In this document: positions 1-7,973 of the stretch, piece by piece | Numbering within the stretch: position 1 is the stretch's first letter | How the letters are laid out: each line of letters begins with the position of its first letter | DNA from: Acidobacteriota bacterium | Lineage (GTDB): Bacteria; Acidobacteriota; Terriglobia; Terriglobales; Acidobacteriaceae | DNA: 31,906 nucleotides | Reading direction: 5' to 3' | Assembly (NCBI GenBank): GCA_021780415.1 | Contig: JAJXYW010000219.1 | Location: 1 to 31,906 of the forward strand | Made by a program: the position numbers and the translations under genes | Notes under the pieces: generated by a model | The model's input: only the letters and a program-made list of their open reading frames with translations | Database searches by the model: none | Told to the model about the DNA's origin: nothing

Positions 1-68
1 CGCTGTCGCTGCCCGGCAAGCTCTTCGAAGAGGTGCTGGCCCTGCTCGATGATCCGTTCGTCGTCCAT
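1..68 (-). CDS. Possible 5' fragment of a minus-strand gene (cut by window edge)
   Basis: Reading leftwards from an ATG at 66-68 gives an open frame to the window edge, starting MDDERIIEQGQHLFEELAG. It is a charged, helix-like N-terminus of the kind seen at the start of cytoplasmic proteins. No strong Shine-Dalgarno lies upstream. The opposite strand is also open here with equally good codon usage, so strand choice rests mainly on all neighbours being on the minus strand. I do not recognise a family and only about 22 residues are visible. Confidence 0.3.
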   Translation of the reverse strand, partial: MDDERIIEQGQHLFEELAGQRQ

Positions 69-364
69 GCCCGGAGCATCGCCGGACAACCGAGTCAGAT
101 CAAGACGGGGTACGGCGAGGGCTTACGTTCGAGCGACCGGCCCGGCCCAGACGGCGGCGCCGACTCCACCCATGGCAGACCATCCTCTCAGGGTTCCCAA
201 CGCAGCCGAACGCCCCACGGACAGACTGGACGACGACTCTCTCAAGTGCTTCCCATTGATCCGCTCGATGTCTTGCCGTCGCACCAGTTCGATCCCGGCC
301 GCCGCGAGCACGCCCTCCTCATACGCTCTGCTCGCAACGTCTGCGATCTACTGCGTTGAAGTGG
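69..364. other. Intergenic stretch left of the Clp-FtsH fusion gene
   Basis: About 300 bases between the stop of the large AAA+ protease gene and the possible gene at the left edge. A minus-strand frame at 123-311, starting with GTG, encodes about 62 residues. It looks protein-like at its beginning (VRRQDIERINGKHLRES) but degrades into a low-complexity Gly/Ala tail and has no good ribosome binding site. I see no clear terminator, RNA gene or repeat. Confidence 0.3.
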
Positions 365-3300
365 CTAATGCTTGCTCCCACCATCGTTGAACAGTTGGTT
401 GATGTCTTCGCTGTCGAGGGATTCGCGTTCGAGCAGGAGTTCAGACAGCTTCTCGAACGACTCCTTGTTTTGCCGGAGCAACTCGTTCGCCCTCTTCGCG
501 GCGTCGGCGAGCCAGACCCCGACGCGCTCAACAGCGCGGGCGGAGAGATCGCCGCTGGCTTCGCGCGGCAGACCTGTGATCGAAAGCGGGCCGATCTCCG
601 CGTCAAGGCCCCAGTGGGCCACCGCGTGCCAGGCCAGGCCGTTCGCCCGGGCGATATCGTCCGCGGCGCCCGAGGTCACCTGCGCGTCGACGCCGGCGGT
701 GATCCGCTCGGCCTCGCGACCCGCGAGGGTCACGGTGAGACGGTTCTCGATCGCCTCGCGCGTCGAGAGATGACCCGCCTCGTCGCCCAGCCGCGACATG
801 AGCCCGAGAGCGCCCCCCTCCGTCGGCACGATCGTGAGGTAGTCCACCGGTAGCTCGGGGAACAGCCGCAGCTGCGCGATCGCGTGCCCGGCCTCGTGGT
901 GGGCCACGATCTTCCGTTCCTCCGGCTTGACCTTGATCCCCTCCTGCGCGGCGCCGAACCGCACGTGGCGCAACGACACCAGCAGGTCGGCCTCGGTCAC
1001 GCGGTCGTGCCCCTCGGCTGCGACCGCGTAGGCCGCCTCCCGCACCACGCGGTCCAACTCGGCCGGGCTCAGCCCCGCACTCGGGGGCACGAGACGCTTC
1101 AGATCCACATCCCCCACGTTGCCGAGGGAGCGCAGGCGGATGCGGAAGAACTCCTCGCGCGCGGCCGCGTTCGGGAGGTCGATCGGGATCGTCTCATCGA
1201 AGCGGCCGGGGCGCACGAGCGCGGAATCGAGGAGTTCGGGGTGGTTGGTGGCGGCGAGGACGAAGATCGGCCGCGACCCGACGTTGAAGCCATCCATGGC
1301 GGCAAGCAGCTCGTTGAGAAGCGAGCCATATCCCACTCCGGTCTCACCCCGCGCACGGCCGATGGCGTCGATCTCATCGATAAAGATAATCGAAGGAGCG
1401 TACTCGCGCGCTAGTTGGAACAGATCGCGGACGCGCTCCTCCGCCTCGCCTGTCCATTTCGATTGCAGCTCACCGGCCGACAACCCCAGGAACGGTAGCC
1501 CTGCCTCCCCGGCGACCGCCCTCGCCAGGAGCGTCTTGCCGGTCCCGGGCGGCCCAGCGAGCAAGAAGCCACGTGGAGGGGCGATTCCAAACCGAGACAA
1601 CGCCGCCGGGTCGCGCAGCCACTTCACGACTTGTTCCAGGCGGCGCTTGGCCCGACTCAATCCGACCACCGACGACAGGCGTTCTCTGGGAATCCCAGCA
1701 AAGCGGATCGCGCCGCGCTGGTCAGCGGCGCTGACGACCAGCGTTCCCTGCAGCCGCGTCAGCGTTGCCGTAATGACTGTGCCGGAGGCGCCGCCGTCCA
1801 CCAGGGCGTATTCCGTGTCGAACGCCACGGTCAGGTGCGAGCGCTGCATCTGCCGCACCAGCTTGTCGAAGGCCACCTCCTCGACGACATGTTCGGCACG
1901 GGCGAGAAAATCCTCCCCCAGCAGCCCTTTGTCCTTCATGAACTCGCAGGGGATGTACCCGCGCGCGCCTCCGTCCCGGAGGATCCGCGGCACCACCGCG
2001 CCGAAATTCGCGCGGCTCTGCGGATTCTCGCTGAACAGCCACACCGGCAGCTCCGGGAATTGCCCTCGGAGCGCCTTCAAAATCCCAAGCGCCGTCTCGA
2101 CCTTCGCACTGCTCGGTCCCTCGCCGATCGACAGGTCGAGAAAGACAACATCCGCCTCGGCACGGTGCGCGTTCTCAACCGCCGTCTCCAGGCTATCCGC
2201 CCGGCTCACCTTCCCCTGGAAGCGTGCCGCGACCGGTTCAACGCCCTTCGCCACATACTCGTCGTCATCGACGACCAGCACGCTGATCTTGAGGGCCGCA
2301 AACTTCTCGTCCAGGTAGCGCTTCGCCTGGTCACCGCACTCGACACGCAGGTCAAACTTCTCGCTCCCCCGCCCCAGCAGCCCCGTTCGGCATGATTCAT
2401 AGGCGTCGCGCTGCAGCTGAACGGCCCAACTCGACGTCCGCGCCACCACCTGGCGGGCGTCGAGGTTCGGCAACAGGGACAGGAGGAACACCAGCAGTGC
2501 GCGGTCATCCGGCAGGATCTCCGGCGTCGGCCGCTTCGAGGCCGCGCGGGTCGCGGCCGTGGCGCGATCCAGGGACCGGCGAATGAGCCGCACCTGGGCG
2601 GACGTCGGCAATTTGCGAAAGAGCACCGCGCCACCTTTTGCGAGGCGCGACACCAACTCGGATGGCAATGCGGGTACCGTGCCCTTGTCGCCGACATCTC
2701 CACGCCGCCGCGCCGAAGCGAGGATGTCGAACACGAACGCTCGCGTGGCTGCGCTAGGCCCGAGGATGCCGCTCACGTTTTCGGACTCGAAGAGCTCTCG
2801 TCCCAGGTTAGTTGTGAAAATCACCCAGCACTCGCGGAAGCTGACCTTCTTCTTCAGGTTCTTGTCGTCCACTTCACCCTTGTCGAGAACTGCCAGAAGC
2901 GCCGTCAACACGGTCTCGTGCGCCTTTTCCAACTCGTCGAAGAGAATGACCGCGCGGGGGTACTCGGCAACAAAACCGCTCAGGGTCCCTGGCTGCCCAT
3001 TCTTGTAGTAACTCTCGGTTCCGAACAGCTGTTCGAAGTTCTGATAACCGGCGAAACTGCCCATGTCGAAGCGCCGGAACCCCACCGCACCGCCCTCGAG
3101 ATCCTGTAGGGCGGCCGCAAAGCGCTCTGCGAGCAAGGTCTTCCCGACGCCCGGCGGCCCCAAAAAAGTGAAGATCCCCTTGGGGCCGTCCGGCTGCTGC
3201 CCCAGGCACGCGTCCCAGTAGGCGCTCACCAGCATGCTCACGGCGGCGTCCTGGCCCAGCACTTCGGCGGCAAGGCGCTGCTCCAGCGCTTGCGCATGCG

Positions 3301-3748
3301 CCCGAGCCTGTTCCATCCCTTCCAGACCAGGCGAGACCGCCGCCGGTGTCGCCACCAGGTTGTTGAGGGCGAGGAACTGCGCCACGGCCGGAGCCGAGCG
3401 CTGCTGCAGCAAATGGGCCACCAGCCGAGCGGCGGGCAGGGAAGGGTCCTCGGCCGTGGCCGCTGCCACTGCGCGCTGAACCGGAAGGTCCAACTGCATC
3501 CGGTTGGAGGTCGGAGGTTGCTGCTTTGCCTTTTGGTGCAGCTTGAGCACCTCATCGGGCCAAACCGGCGTCTGGCTCGGGCGCAGGCCGAGCGAAGACC
3601 TGATCCGCTCGAGCTTCTGCGGATCCTCACAGACCGCGCGGACGCCGCACAACAGGTGCAGGACGGTAAGTTGGGTCGCGCCCTCCGCCAGCGCCGCGCG
3701 CTTGGCCCAGCCGATGATCTCCTCCGACAAGGTCTCAGTCTGAACCAT
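365..3748 (-). CDS. Fusion: Clp-type AAA+ / receiver domain / FtsH-type AAA+ with M41 protease
   Basis: A 1127-residue protein joining modules normally found in separate proteins. Residues 1-150 resemble a helical Clp N-region. Residues 160-450 form a ClpA/B-like AAA+ domain, with Walker A GPPGVGKT at 197-204, Walker B ILFDELEKA around 268-276 and a TTN sensor at 312-314. Residues 488-600 are a response-regulator receiver domain, with the acidic cluster DDD at 494-496 and the likely phospho-acceptor D538 in VVFLDLS. Residues 690-930 are an FtsH-like AAA+ domain, with GPPGTGKT at 732-739, FIDEIDAIGRA near 789-799 and the RPGRFD arginine region at 846-851. The C-terminus is an M41 metallopeptidase with zinc motif HEAGH at 951-955 and a downstream SGAADD that supplies the third ligand region. 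The N-terminal membrane helices of classical FtsH are not visible, so it is probably soluble. The likely role is ATP-driven unfolding and proteolysis gated by phosphorylation of the receiver (inference). It follows the YbjN-like gene by 27 bp in one operon. Confidence 0.93.
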   Translation of the reverse strand: MVQTETLSEEIIGWAKRAALAEGATQLTVLHLLCGVRAVCEDPQKLERIRSSLGLRPSQTPVWPDEVLKLHQKAKQQPPTSNRMQLDLPVQRAVAAATAEDPSLPAARLVAHLLQQRSAPAVAQFLALNNLVATPAAVSPGLEGMEQARAHAQALEQRLAAEVLGQDAAVSMLVSAYWDACLGQQPDGPKGIFTFLGPPGVGKTLLAERFAAALQDLEGGAVGFRRFDMGSFAGYQNFEQLFGTESYYKNGQPGTLSGFVAEYPRAVILFDELEKAHETVLTALLAVLDKGEVDDKNLKKKVSFRECWVIFTTNLGRELFESENVSGILGPSAATRAFVFDILASARRRGDVGDKGTVPALPSELVSRLAKGGAVLFRKLPTSAQVRLIRRSLDRATAATRAASKRPTPEILPDDRALLVFLLSLLPNLDARQVVARTSSWAVQLQRDAYESCRTGLLGRGSEKFDLRVECGDQAKRYLDEKFAALKISVLVVDDDEYVAKGVEPVAARFQGKVSRADSLETAVENAHRAEADVVFLDLSIGEGPSSAKVETALGILKALRGQFPELPVWLFSENPQSRANFGAVVPRILRDGGARGYIPCEFMKDKGLLGEDFLARAEHVVEEVAFDKLVRQMQRSHLTVAFDTEYALVDGGASGTVITATLTRLQGTLVVSAADQRGAIRFAGIPRERLSSVVGLSRAKRRLEQVVKWLRDPAALSRFGIAPPRGFLLAGPPGTGKTLLARAVAGEAGLPFLGLSAGELQSKWTGEAEERVRDLFQLAREYAPSIIFIDEIDAIGRARGETGVGYGSLLNELLAAMDGFNVGSRPIFVLAATNHPELLDSALVRPGRFDETIPIDLPNAAAREEFFRIRLRSLGNVGDVDLKRLVPPSAGLSPAELDRVVREAAYAVAAEGHDRVTEADLLVSLRHVRFGAAQEGIKVKPEERKIVAHHEAGHAIAQLRLFPELPVDYLTIVPTEGGALGLMSRLGDEAGHLSTREAIENRLTVTLAGREAERITAGVDAQVTSGAADDIARANGLAWHAVAHWGLDAEIGPLSITGLPREASGDLSARAVERVGVWLADAAKRANELLRQNKESFEKLSELLLERESLDSEDINQLFNDGGSKH

Positions 3749-3775
3749 GGGCCACCCCCGCTGCTGCTGTTCGCG

Positions 3776-4402
3776 TTACAGCTCCGTCGGCGCCTCTCCG
3801 GGAGCCGGAGCCTCGCCGCCCGAAACCTGGCCGGCCGGCGTCGGCGTGCCCTCCATCAGCCGGCGTACCAGCGCGGCGCGCGCCTCGGGGCTGAGCCCCG
3901 CCATCGCTCGCTCCAGGGTGTCGCCCAGCATGGCGCCCATCGCCTGGTCCTGGTCGGGGAAAGACACCACCCCTTCGTCCAACGCGCGCTTCAGCGGTGC
4001 AAAGTATGCGTCAACCAGCTCGCACATCCCATGGATGCACCGCTGCAGTTGGCGCTGGGTGAGCGACCCGTCCTGGATCGGAAACTCGATGGTCGGCCGG
4101 ATTTCGCCGTCGGACGGGTCGTACTCGAACTGGATCAGCTTGGTCCGCCACTGAACGATCGCGCAGGCCTCGAGAAAGGCACCGACGTGTGGCCCGGCGA
4201 TCTTGAACGCTTGCGGCGCAAAGAGCTGAAAGTACTCCCCTCCCTCGCTGAGCTTGATCACCAGGCCCAAACCGTCGTCGCCGTCGGCGTCCCGGTAGTT
4301 GTCCATCCGCACCAAGAAGACCAGGTGCTGCTCATCCTTCTTCTTGAACTTTAGCCCCAGCGCCTCCATGTGCTGCACCACTTCGTCGATCGTGACCGCC
4401 AT
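3776..4402 (-). CDS. Small YbjN-like / secretion-chaperone-fold protein
   Basis: Encodes 208 residues. The start is the ATG at 4400-4402, preceded by a strong AAGGGGGG ribosome binding site. The longer open frame upstream lacks one. The first 140 residues (VVQHMEALGLKFKKKDEQHLVFLV, later LGLVIKLSEGGEYFQLFAP) show the alternating strand and helix pattern of YbjN or type III chaperone-like folds. These act as small protein-binding adaptors. The C-terminus is a helix (LSPEARAALVRRLMEG) followed by a Pro/Gly/Glu-rich tail. It is the first gene of an operon with the Clp-REC-FtsH fusion, so a substrate-adaptor role for that protease is plausible but inferred. Family assignment is by pattern only. 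Confidence 0.75.
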   Translation of the reverse strand: MAVTIDEVVQHMEALGLKFKKKDEQHLVFLVRMDNYRDADGDDGLGLVIKLSEGGEYFQLFAPQAFKIAGPHVGAFLEACAIVQWRTKLIQFEYDPSDGEIRPTIEFPIQDGSLTQRQLQRCIHGMCELVDAYFAPLKRALDEGVVSFPDQDQAMGAMLGDTLERAMAGLSPEARAALVRRLMEGTPTPAGQVSGGEAPAPGEAPTEL

Positions 4403-4510
4403 TGTCCCCCCTTCTAGCCTCTGGCCCGCGCGCACACGCCCGATCACCCCGCGTCGGCTGATCCTGAAACACCCCGCCGCCAGCACTGACCCCGCACACG
4501 TTCCCCACGG

Positions 4511-4539
4511 ACGATAGGCCGCAGGTGCACGCCGGTCAA
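4511..4539 (-). promoter_or_regulatory. Sigma70-like promoter for the YbjN-like/protease operon
   Basis: On the minus strand TTGACC (4534-4539) is followed, after exactly 17 bases, by TATCGT (4511-4516). It sits about 108 bp upstream of the ATG at 4402 and about 90 bp beyond the leader-distal end of the CRISPR array, so it can fire independently of array transcription. The match is to consensus only and no start site is known. Confidence 0.45.
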
Positions 4540-4623
4540 GACCCGAGTCCCGGCCAAGACACGGCCGCCGTTCAACCTTCACAGTTCGCCCGCGGGCCCG
4601 TTTCCAACAAAGGAATAAGAACG

Positions 4624-4661
4624 GCCCCAATTGTTGGTCGCGCGCGCCTTCCGATCCTCAC
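4624..4661 (-). repeat. Degenerate terminal CRISPR repeat (leader-distal end)
   Basis: The last repeat in the transcribed direction. Compared with the consensus it has an extra TTG after CAATTG, changes in the GTCG block and a T to C change in CCTTTCGATC. Decay at this end is the usual mark of the trailer end of an array and supports a leader on the right. Confidence 0.85.
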
Positions 4662-7388
4662 ACGGGGGAAGGAAGCGCCGGGAGGTGAGGGATGAGCAAG
4701 GTCGCAATTGGTCGCGCGCGCCTTTCGATCCTGACAACGGCGGCAACTACCCTCCGGAAGGAGAGTGTAAATGGTCGCAATTGGTCGCGCGCGCCTTTCG
4801 ATCCTCACGTCGGGACCGGTCAGGGCGAGGGTCGTCCGTCGTACAAGTCGCAATTGGTCGCGCGCCTTTCGATCCTCACAATAACGAGGCACATGCATTC
4901 ACCCCACTTCCACAAATGTCGCAATTGGTCGCGCGCGCCTTTCGATCCTGACCAAGAACGGAACGTTCTGGTATTACGGACCCTGCAACGGAGTCGCAAT
5001 TGGTCGCGCGCGCCTTTCGATCCTCACGCTGGCTAAGGAGACCGACACGCTCGACGAGCTGTCGTCGCAATTGGTCGCGCGCGCCTTTCGATCTTCACTT
5101 CTCCAAGGCGAACAACAGCGGGCTCGACCTCACCGAGTCGCAATTGGTCGCGCGCGCCTTTCGATCCTCACCCCGTCCCAGGGCTCATGCAGACGCGGTT
5201 CGGTTTCAAGTCGCAATTGGTCGCGCGCGCCTTTCGATCTTCACCACGGTATCAGAATTACCGGCAGTCATCCCGGTGTAAGTCGCAATTGGTCGTGCGC
5301 GCCTTTCGATCCTGACAACATCACATTTGGCCATGGGTTCTGCTTGGAGCGGTGTCGCAATTGGTCGCGCGCGCCTTTCGATCCCGACACTTTTCGGAGA
5401 TTACTCCGGCTGTCATGGATGCCTATAACAAGTCGCAATTGGTCGCGCGCGCCTTTCGATCTTCACAAGTACAGCGACTACGTGTTCAAGGTGACGCAAC
5501 TGTCGCAATTGGTCGCGCGCGCCTTTCGATCCTCACCATCAAACCAGATCAATTTTACGTTAACGGTAGAAAGTCGCAATTGGTCGCGCGCGCCTTTCGA
5601 TCCTCACGCGCCAACGGGAGCTGCTACGCGATCGAGGACGTGGACTCGTCGCAATTGGTCGCGCGCGCCTTTCGATCCTGACCAGAGCGAGATTTCAAAG
5701 CCAGCCACTTTTCCGTCTCCGTGTCGCAATTGGTCGCGCGCGCCTTTCGATCCTGACGCGTTGTGGTCATGGGCTTGGCATGTTTCATTCCAACGTCGCA
5801 ATTGGTCGCGCGCGGCTTTCGATCCTGACTTCAATAGGTGGGTTTTCTTTGGGGTGGCGGCGATTTTGTCGCAATTGGTCGCGCGCGCCTTTCGATCCTG
5901 ACACCATGTAGTGGGAGGGGTGGCGCCGTTCTCTGTTGAGTCGCAATTGGTCGCGCGCGCCTTTCGATCCTCACCCGCAGACGCATCCCGTGGACCGAGG
6001 GAGAGTTCGATGAGTGGTCGCAATTGGTCGCGCGCGCCTTTCGATCCTGACAACGAGACCCGGCCCCTGACCAAGGAGGACCAAGACGTGTCGCAATTGG
6101 TCGCGCGCGCCTTTCGATCTTCACGATCTTCGGGTTCGCCGGTTTCTTGGTGGACCTGAACTTGTCGCAATTGGTCGCGCGCGCCTTTCGATCCTGACAG
6201 GGCCGACCTGGCCACCGCCAACCGCGGCGTCGCCGTGGTCGCAATTGGTCGCGCGCGCCTTTCGATCCTGACTGAACGTGACTCTTCGACGACCGAGAGA
6301 TTCAACGGGTTGTCGCAATTGGTCGCGCGCGCCTTTCGATCCTGACGATCAACGTCATTGAGTTCGCTTGCATCAACAACTCCGGCCTGGTCGCAATTGG
6401 TCGCGCGCGCCTTTCGATCCTGACTTTGTGGCTGGGCGGCGCAACGCTCCGTCCAACGCGCCGTTCGGTCGCAATTGGTCGCGCGCGCCTTTCGATCCTG
6501 ACGACCGCGAAGGTGCAGCTCAAGGCACTGGTTTTCGGTGCCGGGTCGCAATTGGTCGCGCGCGCCTTTCGATCCTGACGTCAATAAGGCTCATACTCAC
6601 ACATCTGTCGTTGGTGTCGCAATTGGTCGCGCGCGCCTTTCGATCTTCACTTGTCCGATCTGCCACACCACCGACAACAACCCGTATGGTCGCAATTGGT
6701 CGCGCGCGCCTTTCGATCCTCACAAGCATCACGTCTGGCCCTGGGTTTTACTTGGGGCAGTGTCGCAATTGGTCGCGCGCGCCTTTCGATCCTCACGATT
6801 TTTTCTCTCAGCGAGCTTCCGGTAACGGGTGGTAGTCGCAATTGGTCGCGCGCGCCTTTCGATCCTCACACGCCATATGCGACTCGTGCATCGTGGCACG
6901 GAAAGAAAAGTCGCAATTGGTCGCGCGCGCCTTTCGATCCTCACGTCCACCACACCAACGTCGCCACCAAGCGGAAGGTCAGGGGTCGCAATTGGTCGCG
7001 CGCGCCTTTCGATCCTCACGCTACCGACCAAGAAACGTGTGGTTATACTATTTTGGTCGCAATTGGTCGCGCGCGCCTTTCGATCCTCACGTTCGTGCGT
7101 CTCGAGCCCGAGGCGCAGGTGGTGTTCAAGTCGCAATTGGTCGCGCGCGCCTTTCGATCCTCACTGTTCGTGGTGCGCAAGCAGCTGGACAGGAGCATGG
7201 CTCCGTCGCAATTGGTCGCGCGCGCCTTTCGATCCTCACCAGCTGAACTCGGCCAAGGTCGAGCTCAAGGCGATCGTGTTGTCGCAATTGGTCGCGCGCG
7301 CCTTTCGATCCTCACAGGGGCCCAAATGGCGTATGGGATGGCGGCATGGCCTAGTCGCAATTGGTCGCGCGCGCCTTTCGATCCTCAC
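4624..7388 (-). CRISPR. CRISPR array, 38 repeats and 37 spacers
   Basis: The repeat is 35 bp and on the plus strand begins GTCGCAATTGG and ends CGATCCTCAC. Spacers are 35-43 bp and the period is 70-78 bp. I count 38 repeats, the plus-strand first one at 4624-4661 and the last at 7354-7388. Transcription is inferred leftwards (minus strand) for three reasons. The minus-strand repeat ends ATTGCGAC, similar to the ATTGAAAC-type 5' handle of type III crRNAs. cas1 and cas2 lie to the right on the minus strand. The ten rightmost repeats (6689-7388) are identical while the left end is degenerate. The 4624 repeat carries a 3-base TTG insertion and several substitutions, and the repeat at 4847-4879 lacks one CG. 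Internal repeats vary at the CCTCAC end (CCTGAC, CTTCAC, one CCCGAC). The GC-rich repeats lack stops in several frames and create long false ORFs throughout. Confidence 0.98.
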
Positions 7389-7691
7389 TGTACCCCTGCA
7401 TCTGCCTCAAACCAAGGGCCTCCGGCGCCACGGTCCGGGGGTGCCGCCCGGCTGTCCTGCCGCACCGCCCGCACGGGCTGGGATGGCGCCGCCCGCTGTG
7501 GCCGATCGCCTTGTGTTTACACGTGATCTCGTCGCTCCGGGGATCAGCGCAGGTCTTCGCCCCAACCAGTAGGGCGCAAGTCACGGAAACTGGACGACAT
7601 CTATCAAGGACCGTGGCCGAGGTCGCGAGCACCCCCGGAGAGGCCCCGCGGCAGTGGGGCGAGGATAGCACCGGCCAGTCTTGGCGGTTCA
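7389..7691 (-). promoter_or_regulatory. CRISPR leader region
   Basis: 303 bp between the cas2 stop and the first repeat, with no credible gene. Its position, the uniform neighbouring repeats and the cas1-cas2 side identify it as the leader that guides spacer integration and carries the array promoter. On the minus strand TTGGTT and TACAGT are 17 bases apart just before the first repeat, but this is a weak match. A GTGTAAACAC inverted motif lies near 7518-7527. Unlike many leaders it is not AT-rich. Confidence 0.6.
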
Positions 7692-7973
7692 TCAGATGAC
7701 CACGCACGGCTCCACCCCGACGCCAGCCGCCACCGGACCGATCCCGCGGGACGCGGCGAGGCAGTCGCGGCACAGGCGGTAGACACGCACGTTGCCAGCC
7801 GGCTCCGGCCCGAGCGCCCGCTGCACCCGAGCCACAAGCAGCGCAAGGTCGGCCTCGCTCAGTTCGCACTCGAAGACCGACTCTTGAACCCGAGGCCCGA
7901 ACGCCTCGAGGATGGCGGCCACGTGCGCGCGCACCCGGTCCTCGTTAATGTCGTAACACACCAAGTACCTCAT
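7692..7973 (-). CDS. cas2: CRISPR-associated endoribonuclease-fold protein Cas2
   Basis: Encodes 93 residues, the usual Cas2 size. It opens with MRYLVCYDINEDRVR, the first ferredoxin strand with the conserved Asp at residue 8, and continues with RVQESVFECELSEADLALL, the classic second-strand signature. Cas2 dimerises and bridges two Cas1 dimers in the spacer-integration complex. The ATG overlaps the cas1 stop by 4 bp, so translation is coupled to cas1. The C-terminus (CLAASRGIGPVAAGVG) is somewhat long but normal. It is the last gene before the leader. The sequence is intact, unlike the upstream fusion gene. Confidence 0.95.
   Translation of the reverse strand: MRYLVCYDINEDRVRAHVAAILEAFGPRVQESVFECELSEADLALLVARVQRALGPEPAGNVRVYRLCRDCLAASRGIGPVAAGVGVEPCVVI

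Noticed and set aside
123..311. Minus-strand 62-codon ORF after the protease gene
   Set aside because: Starts with GTG without a ribosome binding site and ends in low-complexity sequence; not enough to call a gene.
1119..2318. Long plus-strand ORFs antisense to the AAA+ protease gene
   Set aside because: Arg/Ser-rich shadow translations of a high-GC gene, with no recognisable domain.
4662..4773. First two spacers (trailer end) contain ribosome-binding-site-like GGAGG/AAGGAG followed by ATG, as if targeting start sites
   Set aside because: Only a few of 37 spacers do so; it can arise by chance in purine-rich phage sequence.
4631..7572. Many overlapping ORFs of 60-326 codons on both strands across the array, with recurring peptides such as NWSRAPFDP, QLVARAFRSS and DRKARATNCD
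   Set aside because: They are translations of the stop-free GC-rich CRISPR repeat; the peptide period equals the repeat period.
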